From assembly GCF_002879535.1 (NCBI RefSeq), contig NZ_PNOT02000032.1, forward strand, positions 1-64,000: 64,000 nt of DNA, written 5' to 3'. Under the pieces are notes generated by a model. The model worked only from the letters and a program-made list of their open reading frames with translations. It made no database searches and had not been told where the DNA came from. Below, piece after piece: positions 8,274 to 16,848 of the stretch. The position numbers and the translations under genes were made by a program. The number at the start of each line of letters is the position of its first letter. Position 1 is the first letter of the stretch. The DNA comes from Mesorhizobium intechi (lineage in GTDB: Bacteria; Pseudomonadota; Alphaproteobacteria; Rhizobiales; Rhizobiaceae).

Positions 8274-9440
8274 GTGCGCTACGACATCGTCATCATCGGC
8301 GGGGCCATCGTCGGGTCCTCGATTGCCTATTATCTGCGCGAGGAAGGGTTTTCCGGCTCCATCGCGCTCATCGAGCGCGATCCGCAATTCGCCCATGCGG
8401 CGACGACGCTGTCCATGGCCTCGATCCGCCAGCAATTCTCGATCCCCGAAAACATCCGGCTGTCGCAGTTCACGCTGAAGCTGTTCCGGCGGCTGAAGGA
8501 GACGTTCGGCACCGATGCCGATATCGGTTTTCGCGAAGGCGGCTATCTTATCCTGGCCGGCGAGAACGGCCTGCCGGTGCTCAAGGCAAACCATGATGCG
8601 CAGGTCGCCGAGGGCGCCGACATCGTGCTCGAGGACGCCGAGCAGCTGACGCGGCGCTTTGCCTGGCTGTCGACCGAGGGCATTTCCGCCGGCGCCTATG
8701 GCCGGACCGGCGAAGGCTGGTTCGACGCGCATGCGATGCTGATGCTGTTCCGCAAGGCGCTGCGCGACAAGAAGATCGATTTCATCGCCGCCTCCGTCAC
8801 CGGCATCGCGCGCGACGGCAACCGCGTCACCGGCGTCTCGCTCGACGACGGCCAGACCCTGGAGGCCGGCATCGTCGTCAACGCCGCCGGGCCGAATGCC
8901 GGCAAGGTCGCCGCGCTTGCCGGGCTGGCTCTGCCGGTCGAGCCGCGCAAGCGCAACGTCTTCGTGTTCGAAGCGCGCGAGAAATATGCCGACATGCCGC
9001 TGCTGGTCGATCCCTCCGGCATCTATGTGCGGCCGGAAGGCTCGGTCTACCTCACCGGCGGTGCCGAGCCGGAAGAGGGCGACGGCCCCGCCGACCCCAC
9101 CGATTTCGAGGTCGACTGGCCGCTGTTCGAAGAGGTGATCTGGCCGGTGCTGGCGACGCGCATCCCTGCCTTCGAGGCAATCAAGGCGACCCGCGCCTGG
9201 GCCGGGCACTATGACTACAACACCCTCGACCAGAACGCCGTGATCGGGCCGCATCCGGAGGTCGGCAACTTCATCTTCGCCAACGGTTTTTCCGGCCACG
9301 GCCTGCAGCAGGCCCCGGCGGTTGGCAAGGCGCTGGCCGAGTTCCTGGTGCATGGCGGGTATCGGACGATCGATTGCTCGGCGTTTGGCTATGGGCGGGT
9401 GGCCGAGGGACGGGCTTTCCGGGAATTGAACGTGATCTGA
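8274..9440 (+). CDS. FAD-dependent oxidoreductase (DAO family)
   Basis: 388 residues with the D-amino-acid oxidase / sarcosine oxidase / glycine oxidase fold. The N-terminal dinucleotide motif is YDIVIIGGAIVGSSIAYYL, followed by an acidic strand end at ALIERD. VVNAAGPNAG near 205 and GFSGHGLQQAPAVGKALAE near the C-terminus complete the FAD site. It probably oxidises a secondary or primary amine of an amino-acid-like substrate; the substrate is not deducible. The GTG at 8274 is chosen because GGAGAG lies upstream and the Rossmann strand follows immediately. Its last 170 nt overlap the convergent DUF72 gene. Confidence 0.9.
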   Translation: MRYDIVIIGGAIVGSSIAYYLREEGFSGSIALIERDPQFAHAATTLSMASIRQQFSIPENIRLSQFTLKLFRRLKETFGTDADIGFREGGYLILAGENGLPVLKANHDAQVAEGADIVLEDAEQLTRRFAWLSTEGISAGAYGRTGEGWFDAHAMLMLFRKALRDKKIDFIAASVTGIARDGNRVTGVSLDDGQTLEAGIVVNAAGPNAGKVAALAGLALPVEPRKRNVFVFEAREKYADMPLLVDPSGIYVRPEGSVYLTGGAEPEEGDGPADPTDFEVDWPLFEEVIWPVLATRIPAFEAIKATRAWAGHYDYNTLDQNAVIGPHPEVGNFIFANGFSGHGLQQAPAVGKALAEFLVHGGYRTIDCSAFGYGRVAEGRAFRELNVI

Positions 9441-10179
9441 GACGCGCCCAGTCAACCATCGCATCGATCGCGAGGGCATTGCCGAGCGCGTGGCCGGCGG
9501 CCGTGTTGTCGAAGATGCCCCAGACCTCGGCGCCCGAAGCGGCCGCTGCCTGCACCTGCCGGCCGATTCGGTCGAGACTTTCGGCGTCGTAGTCCGAGTG
9601 GTAGACGCGCGGCACGCCGTGCCAGCGGAAATAGGCAAGGCCGGCCCAGCCGCCCGGCACCGCAGCAGCCGGCACTCGAGCGGGGTCGGCGGCAACGCGC
9701 GCGATCCGCCGGTCGGCAAGCAGCGCTTCCGCCTCCGCTTCGAACCAGCTCGGATGGCGTGGCTCGCATGCCAGCCTTGCCTTTGTACGCTTGCCCAGCA
9801 TGTCGAAGAAACCGCCGGCGATGTCCGGCTCGAAGGACAAGCTGGGCGGCAGCTGCACCAAAAGCACGCTCAGTTTTTCGCCGAGACCTTCGACCTGCCG
9901 GATGAACGTTTCGGCAACCGCATCTCCATCCGCGAGACGGTGCTCATGCGTCAGTGCCTTGGGCGTCTTGACGGCAAAGCGGAAGTGCTCCGGCACGGAG
10001 CGTGCCCAGCGCTCATAGGTCTCGCGGCGGTGCGGCTTGTAGAAGGACGTGTCGATCTCGACGATCGGAAAGTGCCTGGAGTAGCGTTCGAGATGCGAAC
10101 CGGGTTGCGGCAAGTCTTCCTTGTATCGGGTTGGAATTCCCCAGCCGGCCGTGCCTATGAAACATCCCTGCTTTGCCAT
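9271..10179 (-). CDS. DUF72 family protein (YecE-like TIM barrel)
   Basis: 302 residues. The DUF72 signature starts at FIGTAGWGIP, then VEIDTSFYKPHRRETYERWA near 40, FRFAVKTPKALTH near 66, and AYFRWHGVPRVYHSDYD near 180, with WGIFDNTAAGHALGNAL near 217. The family is conserved but its biochemistry is unresolved. The domain ends near residue 235. The remaining 65 residues are proline- and arginine-rich, encoded antisense to the end of the FAD oxidoreductase gene, and probably arose by loss of an earlier stop. Confidence 0.9.
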   Translation of the reverse strand: MAKQGCFIGTAGWGIPTRYKEDLPQPGSHLERYSRHFPIVEIDTSFYKPHRRETYERWARSVPEHFRFAVKTPKALTHEHRLADGDAVAETFIRQVEGLGEKLSVLLVQLPPSLSFEPDIAGGFFDMLGKRTKARLACEPRHPSWFEAEAEALLADRRIARVAADPARVPAAAVPGGWAGLAYFRWHGVPRVYHSDYDAESLDRIGRQVQAAAASGAEVWGIFDNTAAGHALGNALAIDAMVDWARLRSRSIPGKPVPRPPAHSQTPSNRSSDTRHAPGTRPAPCQPPGPAAGRGRKNRWRR

Positions 10180-10233
10180 GCATGGGATGTGGCCCAGACA
10201 AGGGGCAGGTCAAGGCGTGGGTGTGACAGCCGC

Positions 10234-10698
10234 TCAGGCCGCCGCCAGTCTCCCGGCCTCGACATGAGCCTGCAGCCAGGCCAGCACCCGGCCCCAGCCC
10301 TCGGCATGCTCGGCCGCCGCATCGCTCAGGCCGGCAAAACCGCCATGGCAGACGGTGAGGCGCGTGCCGTTGGCGCTCGGCGCAAGCAGCCAGGCGACCG
10401 TTGTTTGCCGCCGGCCAAGCGTCGGATGATCCCAGGCATAGGCCCGCGTCTGCACGATCCGGCGCGGCGCTTCGATCTCGAGGAATTCGCCGCCGGCCGG
10501 CAGGTCCCGGCCGTCGGTCGTGCGGGCGACAACCGTCCAGCGGCCGCCGACGCGAAGGTCGGCCGACCAATCGGCCATCCGGTAGGTGTCGGCGGATCCC
10601 CACCATTGCTCGATTTCTCGCGTGACCAGCGCCGCGAAGATGCGATCCACAGGCGCTTCGATCTCGGCCGACGCCATGATCGTCTCGCCATTGGTCAT
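10234..10698 (-). CDS. SRPBCC (AHSA1/START-like) domain protein
   Basis: About 154 residues with the Bet v1-like fold: SAEIEAPVDRIFAALVT at the N-terminus, WTVVARTTDGRDLPAGGEFLEIEAPRRI in the middle, and the amphipathic C-terminal helix EGWGRVLAWLQAHVEAG. Such proteins bind hydrophobic ligands. It is the third gene of an ArsR-AHSA1-AHSA1 set and probably shares its promoter. Start at 10698 is preferred, although an in-frame ATG at 10722 is possible. Confidence 0.85.
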   Translation of the reverse strand: MTNGETIMASAEIEAPVDRIFAALVTREIEQWWGSADTYRMADWSADLRVGGRWTVVARTTDGRDLPAGGEFLEIEAPRRIVQTRAYAWDHPTLGRRQTTVAWLLAPSANGTRLTVCHGGFAGLSDAAAEHAEGWGRVLAWLQAHVEAGRLAAA

Positions 10699-10764
10699 GC
10701 TCCGTACCCCGAAGTGTATCACCGGCGCCTCCGCATCCGTTTTTGTTTCGGTATCGAAACGACT

Positions 10765-11211
10765 TCACTCTTTCGATGGCGGGCGCTCGAAACCCTTGCC
10801 GGTCTCGAGCAGGCTCTTGAGGCTGGCCAGCACCAGCGGCCAGCCCTTGGCGACATTCGGGATCAGCCGGTGCGCGCCGTCGGCCTCGTGGGTGACGACA
10901 AGCTTCATCAGTTCGCCGTCCTGTTCGATGGCGAAGGTGCAGCGCGTATAGCCGTCTTCCTTGATCTCCGGCATCCATTCATTGCGCCATTTGATGACCA
11001 GGCGCCTCGGCGGGTCGATCTCCAGGATCTCGCCCGAGTCGGCGACGCGGCCGTCGGGGAAGATCAGTTTCCAGCTGGAGCCGACCTTCCAGTCGCTTTC
11101 CTGATGGGAGCAGAGGAAGAACTGCCGGTTGAACTCCGGGTCGGTCAGCGCCTCCCAGAGTTTTTCGGGCGTGGTGCGGATGTAGGTGACGTAAACGAAG
11201 CTGTTGCTCAT
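10765..11211 (-). CDS. SRPBCC (AHSA1) domain protein encoded with ArsR regulator
   Basis: 148 residues. Begins YVTYIRTTPEKLWEALTDPE, then SSWKLIFPDGRVADSGEILEIDPPRRLV, and ends in PNVAKGWPLVLASLKSLLE, all characteristic of AHSA1-type START-like proteins. Its ATG shares one base with the TGA of the upstream ArsR-type gene (TGATG), so translation is coupled. ArsR/AHSA1 pairs are a widespread arrangement. The ligand is unknown. Confidence 0.9.
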   Translation of the reverse strand: MSNSFVYVTYIRTTPEKLWEALTDPEFNRQFFLCSHQESDWKVGSSWKLIFPDGRVADSGEILEIDPPRRLVIKWRNEWMPEIKEDGYTRCTFAIEQDGELMKLVVTHEADGAHRLIPNVAKGWPLVLASLKSLLETGKGFERPPSKE

Positions 11212-11528
11212 CAGTCTTCCCTTTCGAGGCGTTTCTTCAGATCACTCAATGCATCCAGCCGATGGCGCTCGAACTTGCCGATCCAGCGCTCGGCGATCTC
11301 GTTGATCGGAACCGGGTTGAGGTAGTGCTGCTTCTCCCGTCCCTTGCGGAGCGTGGTAACGAGGTTGGCTTCCTCCAGGATCGCCAAATGCTTGGTCACC
11401 GCCTGGCGCGTCATGTCCATCTGCGCGCACAGCGCGTTCAGCGTCTGCCCGTTCCGGGCATGGAGGTTGTCCAGCAATTGCCGGCGTGTCGGGTCGGCCA
11501 AGGCGCGAAAGACTGCATCCATGCTCAT
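11211..11528 (-). CDS. ArsR-family winged-helix transcriptional regulator
   Basis: About 105 residues. FRALADPTRRQLLDNL opens the domain, the recognition helix is MTRQAVTKHLAILEEANLV, and the wing is TTLRKGREKQHYLN. No CxC-type metal-binding cysteines are visible, so this is the non-metal subgroup usually paired with AHSA1 proteins. A palindrome just upstream is the likely autoregulatory operator. AAGG precedes two candidate ATGs at 11528 and 11522. Either is possible. Confidence 0.9.
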   Translation of the reverse strand: MSMDAVFRALADPTRRQLLDNLHARNGQTLNALCAQMDMTRQAVTKHLAILEEANLVTTLRKGREKQHYLNPVPINEIAERWIGKFERHRLDALSDLKKRLERED

Positions 11529-11537
11529 GGCCTTAAT

Positions 11538-11557
11538 ATGCAACCATTTGGTTGCAT
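11538..11557. promoter_or_regulatory. Palindromic operator of the ArsR/AHSA1 operon
   Basis: ATGCAACCATTTGGTTGCAT has two 8-bp arms (ATGCAACC / GGTTGCAT) around ATTT. It lies 10 nt upstream of the ArsR start. Dyads containing CAACC...GGTTG upstream of ArsR/AHSA1 operons fit autorepression by a dimeric winged-helix protein. The assignment to this regulator is inference from position and symmetry. Confidence 0.7.
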
Positions 11558-11608
11558 GTCAAGCGACAAGGTCGCACGCCAGCGGTTGGGCGGCTTCAGG
11601 AGAAAAAG

Positions 11609-12034
11609 TCAGTTCTTGCGGGAGAACCAGAAGGCGTCGGCCATGCGTTTCATGCCGATGCGTTCGTAAAAGCCGACCGCGTCGGGCATTGAAATCAGGC
11701 TGATGGCGATCGACGGCCCGAGCTGCCGGCGCGCCTCGTCCATGAGGCCCTTGCCGACGCCGAGTCCCTGCGCCGATCGGGACACGGCGAGCTCCGAGAT
11801 GTAGCAGACCCAGGAAAAGTCGGTCATGGCCCTGAGGACGCCGATCAGCGGTTTGTCCGCTATGTCGAGACGCGCGGTCAGCACAAGATTGGCGCCGGAC
11901 AGCATCGCCCGCAGCCTGGCGGGATCATCGACGGGCCGTGTCTCGCCGAGGCCGGATTCCACCAGGACGCGGCGGAATTCGGCGACGTCGAGCGCGGGCT
12001 CGCTTGCGTAGAGGACATGGGGGTTTTCTGCCAT
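11609..12034 (-). CDS. GNAT-family N-acetyltransferase
   Basis: About 141 residues. The acetyl-CoA-binding segment is [26 protein letters not shown] near residue 85, matching the Q/RxxGxG/A pattern, and the C-terminal strand is [17 protein letters not shown]. It probably transfers an acetyl group to a small-molecule amine; the substrate is unknown. Start at 12034 (MAENPHVL); an upstream in-frame start at 12052 is possible. It is divergent from leuD. Confidence 0.85.
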   Translation of the reverse strand: MAENPHVLYASEPALDVAEFRRVLVESGLGETRPVDDPARLRAMLSGANLVLTARLDIADKPLIGVLRAMTDFSWVCYISELAVSRSAQGLGVGKGLMDEARRQLGPSIAISLISMPDAVGFYERIGMKRMADAFWFSRKN

Positions 12035-12188
12035 GCCGCCAGACTGCACCATCGCTTCGCGAATTCGAAGCCGTTTTGCGCTACGCCCCTTGTGCCAGCG
12101 CGCACGAACAGTTGCCTTTTATTTGCCCTCGGCTTTGTGTAAACGGGGCGTCAGCAAATCCCCCGCAACGAAAACACGGGCCAAAGCC

Positions 12189-12794
12189 ATGGAAAAATTC
12201 ACCAAGCTCACCGGCGTCGCCGCTCCGATGCCGATCGTCAATGTCGACACCGACATGATCATCCCGAAGGACTATCTCAAGACGATCAAGCGCACCGGCC
12301 TCGGCACCGGCCTGTTCGCCGAGATGCGCTACAATGACGACGGTTCTGAAAATCCGGATTTCGTTCTCAACAAGCCGGCCTACCGCAAGGCGCAGATCCT
12401 CGTCGCCGGCGACAATTTCGGCTGCGGTTCGAGCCGCGAGCACGCGCCGTGGGCGCTGCTCGACTTCGGCATCCGTTGCGTCATCTCGACCTCGTTCGCC
12501 GACATCTTCTACAACAACTGCTTCAAGAACGGCGTGCTGCCGATCACCGTCAGCCCCGAGGATCTGGAGAAGTTGATGGACGACGCCTCGCGCGGCTCGA
12601 ACGCCACTTTGTCGGTCGACCTCGAAGCCAAGGAAATCCGCGGCCCGGATGGCGGCGTCGTCAAGTTCGACCTCGACGACTTCAAGCGGCACTGCATGCT
12701 CAACGGGCTCGACGATATCGGCCTGACCATGGAGAAGGCCGGCGCCATCGCCTCGTTCGAGAAGCGCAACGCCGAACAGCGGCCCTGGGCCTGA
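12189..12794 (+). CDS. leuD: 3-isopropylmalate dehydratase small subunit LeuD
   Basis: 201 residues. With LeuC it isomerises 2- to 3-isopropylmalate in leucine biosynthesis. It has [19 protein letters not shown] at the N-terminus, and [17 protein letters not shown] near residue 74 is the swivelling-domain substrate loop. Length matches the family. leuC is not in the window, and leuB lies 2 kb downstream with three genes between. The ATG directly precedes the [12 protein letters not shown] start typical of rhizobial LeuD. Confidence 0.97.
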   Translation: MEKFTKLTGVAAPMPIVNVDTDMIIPKDYLKTIKRTGLGTGLFAEMRYNDDGSENPDFVLNKPAYRKAQILVAGDNFGCGSSREHAPWALLDFGIRCVISTSFADIFYNNCFKNGVLPITVSPEDLEKLMDDASRGSNATLSVDLEAKEIRGPDGGVVKFDLDDFKRHCMLNGLDDIGLTMEKAGAIASFEKRNAEQRPWA

Positions 12795-12865
12795 GCGGCA
12801 CCGTCCGACGATAGGCCCGACCGCTTTCCGGCCGGGTTTGGTGGCGACTGAGGGGAGGGACAGTC

Positions 12866-13801
12866 ATGGCACGTTCGCTTCTTGCCGGCGTTTGCGGCCT
12901 GGCCTTGTTGCTGGTGCCCAGCGTGAGCGCCTTTGCGCAGACGCAGACGCCCGCGGCAGCCCAGAAGCCGGCCGACCAGCCGGCGACCGACCAGGGATCG
13001 TCGAGCACCAGCGATGCGGCGCCCGCCGACGACGACAAGCAGGCGCCGATAGCGTTCGAGGGCGGCCAGCTGACCATCACGCAGCCGGAGCAGGATGGCG
13101 AAAAGGTGCTCGCCTATGACGGCAAGCCGCTGGCCAGCAACTACGATGTCTTCTTCGACAAGGTCGTGAAGATCGGCGACGTCAACGTGGCGCTGGTCGA
13201 TGTCGGCGACGGCGGCAATCAATGCGGCCCGGCCAAGGTCATCGTCTGGAAGCCGAAGGACGGCGAGATCAAGACCACGACGGTCGAGCAGGACGAGTGC
13301 GGCGCGCCGCCGGCGGCGATCTCCGACAGCGCCATCTATTTCGTACCCTATCTGCTGCCGGGCGATCAGAAGCCGGCCCTGCAGTGGTCGCCGACATCGG
13401 GACTGACCACCTCCGGCAACCTCGCCTACACGCCGGAGCCTGGCACCGACTGGAAGGACATCGACCCGTCGACATACGACAACATCATCGACGCCTTCCA
13501 CAACGAGGCAGTCTACAAGGAAGCCGAAAAGCTGCTCGGCAAGGACATGCCCGACATGGCGACCAGCCTGCTGGTCGGCGGCGGCACGGAAAAGACCGCG
13601 TCGGGCGCCTTCTACGCCAGCGGCTGCGTGCCGCATGATTGCGGCGGCAATGACGGCTTCATGGCGGTCGATCCGGCCAGGCACAAACTCTACTTCGCCC
13701 GCCGCGGCGACAATGGCGAGCCGCAGGCCTGGCCGCCGACGGCGACATGGCCGGCCGATGTCAAGGAAGCGCTGGACAAGGCGGTGGGGTCGGCGAATTA
13801 G
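12866..13801 (+). CDS. Secreted protein with C-terminal Ivy-like (lysozyme inhibitor) motif
   Basis: 311 residues. A signal peptide is clear: SLLAGVCGLALLLVPSVSAFA then Q, cleaved near residue 25. Residues 26-60 are a disordered A/P/Q/D-rich linker. Residues 60-200 form a domain I do not recognise, with two cysteines (QCGPAKVIVW and QDECGAPP). The C-terminal 100 residues contain CVPHDCGG (Cys254, Cys259) followed by a hydrophobic strand and HKLYFARRG. The loop CKPHDCG is the signature of the Ivy family of periplasmic C-type lysozyme inhibitors, and the order of elements around it also fits. Function as a lysozyme inhibitor is inference. An annotation as plain hypothetical protein is the alternative. 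Confidence 0.7.
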   Translation: MARSLLAGVCGLALLLVPSVSAFAQTQTPAAAQKPADQPATDQGSSSTSDAAPADDDKQAPIAFEGGQLTITQPEQDGEKVLAYDGKPLASNYDVFFDKVVKIGDVNVALVDVGDGGNQCGPAKVIVWKPKDGEIKTTTVEQDECGAPPAAISDSAIYFVPYLLPGDQKPALQWSPTSGLTTSGNLAYTPEPGTDWKDIDPSTYDNIIDAFHNEAVYKEAEKLLGKDMPDMATSLLVGGGTEKTASGAFYASGCVPHDCGGNDGFMAVDPARHKLYFARRGDNGEPQAWPPTATWPADVKEALDKAVGSAN

Positions 13802-13954
13802 GGCGGCCCTACGTCCGCTCCTTGCTTGGCATAGGATGACGACGGGAGGGAGGCACCACCTCGCCGCATCGTGACAATGGTCCGCTCGGCTTGGCCCACG
13901 ACCGGATCGCCCTCCTCTGCTAGACGGACGCTCAGCAAACCCAAGGGGGCCCCT

Positions 13955-14347
13955 ATGCGCAAACTGATCTCCACCGGTTCGCCCTTCGAGAAGACCGCCG
14001 GCTATTCGCGCGCGGTGGTGCAGGGGGATTGGTGCTTCGTGTCCGGGACGACCGGCTACGACTACGTGACGATGACGATGCCGGAGACGGTCGAGGCGCA
14101 GACGCGCAACTGCCTGACGACGATCGGCAAGGCGCTGGCCGACGGCGGCTTCGAGATGTCAGACGTGGTGCGGGCGCATTACTACATCACCGACCAGGCC
14201 TTCGTCGACGTGGTCTTCCCGATCCTGGGCGAGACATTCGGCGACATCAGGCCGGCGGCGACGATGATCGTGTGCCAGCTCAACAAGCCGGAAATGAAGA
14301 TCGAGATCGAAGTCACGGCGCTGCGGCGCTCGGCTATGGGATCCTGA
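13955..14347 (+). CDS. RidA family protein
   Basis: 130 residues of the RidA/YjgF/UK114 fold, with WCFVSGTTGYDY near the N-terminus, EAQTRNCLTTIGKALADGG in the middle and RPAATMIVC near residue 97. RidA proteins hydrolyse reactive enamine or imine intermediates. The conserved Arg of active RidA corresponds to the R in the RPAAT segment. AAGGGGG precedes the ATG. The VOC gene starts 8 nt after the stop, so the two are an operon. Confidence 0.93.
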   Translation: MRKLISTGSPFEKTAGYSRAVVQGDWCFVSGTTGYDYVTMTMPETVEAQTRNCLTTIGKALADGGFEMSDVVRAHYYITDQAFVDVVFPILGETFGDIRPAATMIVCQLNKPEMKIEIEVTALRRSAMGS

Positions 14348-14355
14348 GGAAGCCC

Positions 14356-14706
14356 ATGAAGGTCCGGCGCATCGTGGCCAATATCGCGACGCGGGATGCG
14401 GCGGCGGCGAAACGTTTCTACCATGATGTGCTTGGCCTCGACGTGCTGATGGATCAGGGCTGGATCGCCACCTACGGCTCGGAAGAACAGATGCAGGTGC
14501 AGGTCTCCTTCATGGCGCAAGGTGGCTCCGGCACGCCGGTGCCGGACCTGTCGATCGAGGTCGACGATGTCGAGGCAGCACTTCAAGGCATGAAGGCCGC
14601 CGGCTTCGCCATCGAATACGGCCCGGCCGACGAACCGTGGGGCGTGCGGCGCTTCTATGTGCGCGATCCCCTGGGCCGGCTGGTCAACATTCTCTCACAT
14701 CGGTGA
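14356..14706 (+). CDS. VOC (glyoxalase/bleomycin resistance-like) family protein
   Basis: 116 residues with the paired beta-alpha-beta-beta-beta motif of the vicinal oxygen chelate fold: [22 protein letters not shown] at the start and [20 protein letters not shown] at the end. The latter resembles the usual final metal-site strand. It may bind a metal and a small substrate; the specific activity is not deducible. GAGGA sits before the ATG, and the gene is coupled to the RidA gene. Confidence 0.9.
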   Translation: MKVRRIVANIATRDAAAAKRFYHDVLGLDVLMDQGWIATYGSEEQMQVQVSFMAQGGSGTPVPDLSIEVDDVEAALQGMKAAGFAIEYGPADEPWGVRRFYVRDPLGRLVNILSHR

Positions 14707-14791
14707 TCGCGGTTCCGAACCGCAGGCTTGCGCCGCAAGCGCTTGGCGTTTAGCAAGGCCGCGGTTCAAATCTTTCTGGGACGGTTTCTCC

Positions 14792-15895
14792 ATGGCAACG
14801 AAGCATCTTTTCCTGCTCCCCGGCGACGGCATCGGCCCCGAGGCCATGGCCGAGGTCAAGAAGCTGATATCGGCCATGAACGGAAAGCTAGGCAGCGGCT
14901 TCGCCACCGATGAGGGCCTGGTCGGCGGCTGCGCCTACGACGCGCACGGCGCGGCGATTTCCGATGCCGACATGGCCAAGGCGATGGCGGCGGACGCGGT
15001 GCTGTTCGGCGCCGTCGGCGGACCGAAATGGGATGCCGTGCCTTACGAGGTGCGCCCCGAGGCCGGTCTGCTGCGGCTGCGCAAGGATATGGAGCTGTTT
15101 GCCAACCTGCGCCCGGCCATCTGCTACCCGGCACTCGCCGCGTCGTCCTCGCTCAAGCAGGAAGTGGTCGAAGGCCTCGACATCCTCATCGTGCGCGAGC
15201 TGACCGGCGGCGTCTATTTCGGCGAGCCCAAGCAGATCATCGATCTCGGCAACGGCCAGAAGCGCGGCATCGACACGCAGGTCTACGACACGTTCGAGAT
15301 CGAGCGCATTTCGGGCGTCGCCTTCGAGCTCGCGCGGACGCGTCGCAATCACGTCACCTCGATGGAAAAGCGCAACGTCATGAAATCGGGCGTGCTGTGG
15401 AACGAGGTGGTCACCCAGACCCACAAGGCGCGCTATTCCGACGTCAAGCTCGACCACATGCTGGCCGACGCCGGCGGCATGCAGCTGGTGCGCTGGCCAA
15501 AACAGTTCGACGTCATCGTCACCGACAATCTGTTCGGCGACATGCTGTCCGATATCGCCGCCATGCTGACCGGCTCGATCGGCATGCTGCCGTCCGCCTC
15601 GCTCGGCGCGCCCGACGCCAAGACCAAGAAGCGCAAGGCGCTCTACGAGCCCGTGCACGGCTCGGCGCCCGACATCGCCGGCAAGGGCATCGCCAACCCG
15701 ATCGCCATGATCGCTTCCTTCGCCATGTGCCTGCGCTATTCCTTCGGCATGGTCGATGAAGCCGACAGGCTGGAAGGCGCGATCGCCGCCGTGCTCGAGC
15801 AGGGCCTGCGGACGAAGGACATTTTCTCGCCGGGCATGACCGAGGTCGGCACGGTCGAGATGGGCGACGCGATCATCGCCAAGTTCCTGGGTTAA
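14792..15895 (+). CDS. leuB: 3-isopropylmalate dehydrogenase LeuB
   Basis: 367 residues. It oxidatively decarboxylates 3-isopropylmalate with NAD+ in leucine synthesis. The N-terminus is [17 protein letters not shown], substrate-binding residues are in [17 protein letters not shown], and the metal-site region is [20 protein letters not shown]-binding is at [20 protein letters not shown]. It matches the family along its whole length. The ATG follows a short leader with GGGACGG. One copy of a dispersed repeat follows the stop. Confidence 0.97.
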   Translation: MATKHLFLLPGDGIGPEAMAEVKKLISAMNGKLGSGFATDEGLVGGCAYDAHGAAISDADMAKAMAADAVLFGAVGGPKWDAVPYEVRPEAGLLRLRKDMELFANLRPAICYPALAASSSLKQEVVEGLDILIVRELTGGVYFGEPKQIIDLGNGQKRGIDTQVYDTFEIERISGVAFELARTRRNHVTSMEKRNVMKSGVLWNEVVTQTHKARYSDVKLDHMLADAGGMQLVRWPKQFDVIVTDNLFGDMLSDIAAMLTGSIGMLPSASLGAPDAKTKKRKALYEPVHGSAPDIAGKGIANPIAMIASFAMCLRYSFGMVDEADRLEGAIAAVLEQGLRTKDIFSPGMTEVGTVEMGDAIIAKFLG

Positions 15896-15903
15896 CCCGC
15901 TCT

Positions 15904-15963
15904 AACTCTTTGTCTTGACGCAATTCCGGACGGAAAACCGCTCACCTTTTCCCGGAATCGCCC
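15904..15963. repeat. Dispersed intergenic repeat, copy A
   Basis: Shares ACTCTTTGTCTTGACGCAAT, then CCGGACGGAAAACCG, then CTTTTCCCGGAAT with copies at 30988-31050 and 59024-59080. The terminal ATTCCGG and CCGGAAT parts can pair. It lies just after leuB and ends before the convergent DUF805 gene. Confidence 0.85.
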
Positions 15964-16008
15964 TAGCTCCGCCTAAAGGTGCTCACGGTCGCGGGATGCA
16001 GGCTCAGC

Positions 16009-16707
16009 TTATAGCCTGACCCCCGCCGGCACAGGCCCCCACTGGTTTTCGTGTCCCTGTGTCGGGATCAATGCGAAGACCAGGATGATCAGGCTGCCGA
16101 AGGTCGGGATCAGGATGAGCAGGCAGAGCCAGCCGGTCAGGCCGAGGTCGTGCAGGCGGCGCACGATCATGCCGAGGCTGGGCAGGAAGGTGGCCAGCAG
16201 GAAAAGGCCGAAAAGCCCCACCGTCATCGCCGGCACCTCGGCGTTGTCGAAATTGCCTATCTCGGCATCGGTGAAAACGCCGATGCCGACGATCACCAGC
16301 AAGGCGATCGTCCAGAACAGGCAATAGCCCCAATATTCCTTGCGGCGGGCGCGGCCGGCAAAATTGAAGTAGTTCCGGGTCAGGCCGCCCCAGAAATAGG
16401 ACCAGAGATCGGTGGGCTCTGCCGGCTCGGCCGCCCGACCGAAATGCTGCGCCGGTGATGCGACCGCCGCGGGCGCGGGATTGGCTTGAGCCGGTGCGGG
16501 GCTTGCACCGGCGGCCGGGCCTGCGGCCTCTATCGTGAAAACGTCACGCGCCTGGCCGCCGCCCGGCTGGAACTCGACCGCGGCGCCCTTGGGCACCGCG
16601 GTTTGCCGGCGAAGGTCTTCGCGGGTGAATGTGTAGCGGTTGCCGTCGGCTCCGGTGATGAAGCCGAAACCCTGGCCCTCGTCATAGTGAAGCACTTCGC
16701 CACGCAT
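16009..16707 (-). CDS. Cold-shock-like domain fused to DUF805 membrane domain
   Basis: 232 residues. Residues 1-50 resemble a cold-shock nucleic-acid-binding domain (RGEVLHYDEGQGFGFITGADG then YTFTREDL), and residues 50-95 are a Pro/Ala linker. The C-terminal half is DUF805, with WGGLTRNYFNFAGRARRKEYW and several membrane helices, then RRLHDLGLTGWLCLL. GGGGTGGG precedes the ATG at 16707. The role of the fusion is unknown. It may tether a nucleic-acid-binding or OB-fold module to the inner membrane. Confidence 0.85.
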   Translation of the reverse strand: MRGEVLHYDEGQGFGFITGADGNRYTFTREDLRRQTAVPKGAAVEFQPGGGQARDVFTIEAAGPAAGASPAPAQANPAPAAVASPAQHFGRAAEPAEPTDLWSYFWGGLTRNYFNFAGRARRKEYWGYCLFWTIALLVIVGIGVFTDAEIGNFDNAEVPAMTVGLFGLFLLATFLPSLGMIVRRLHDLGLTGWLCLLILIPTFGSLIILVFALIPTQGHENQWGPVPAGVRL

Positions 16708-16848
16708 CGCCCACCCCCCTGTCGCCGCGTCCCCGCCAAGGTGTGGCACAGGGCCGATCCCGCGGGCAAGACCGTACGGCATGGCTACCATACTAGCGGC
16801 AAATCAAGCATAAGGCTTCAGGTGCGGCCGCCTTCGCCGAAGCAGATC

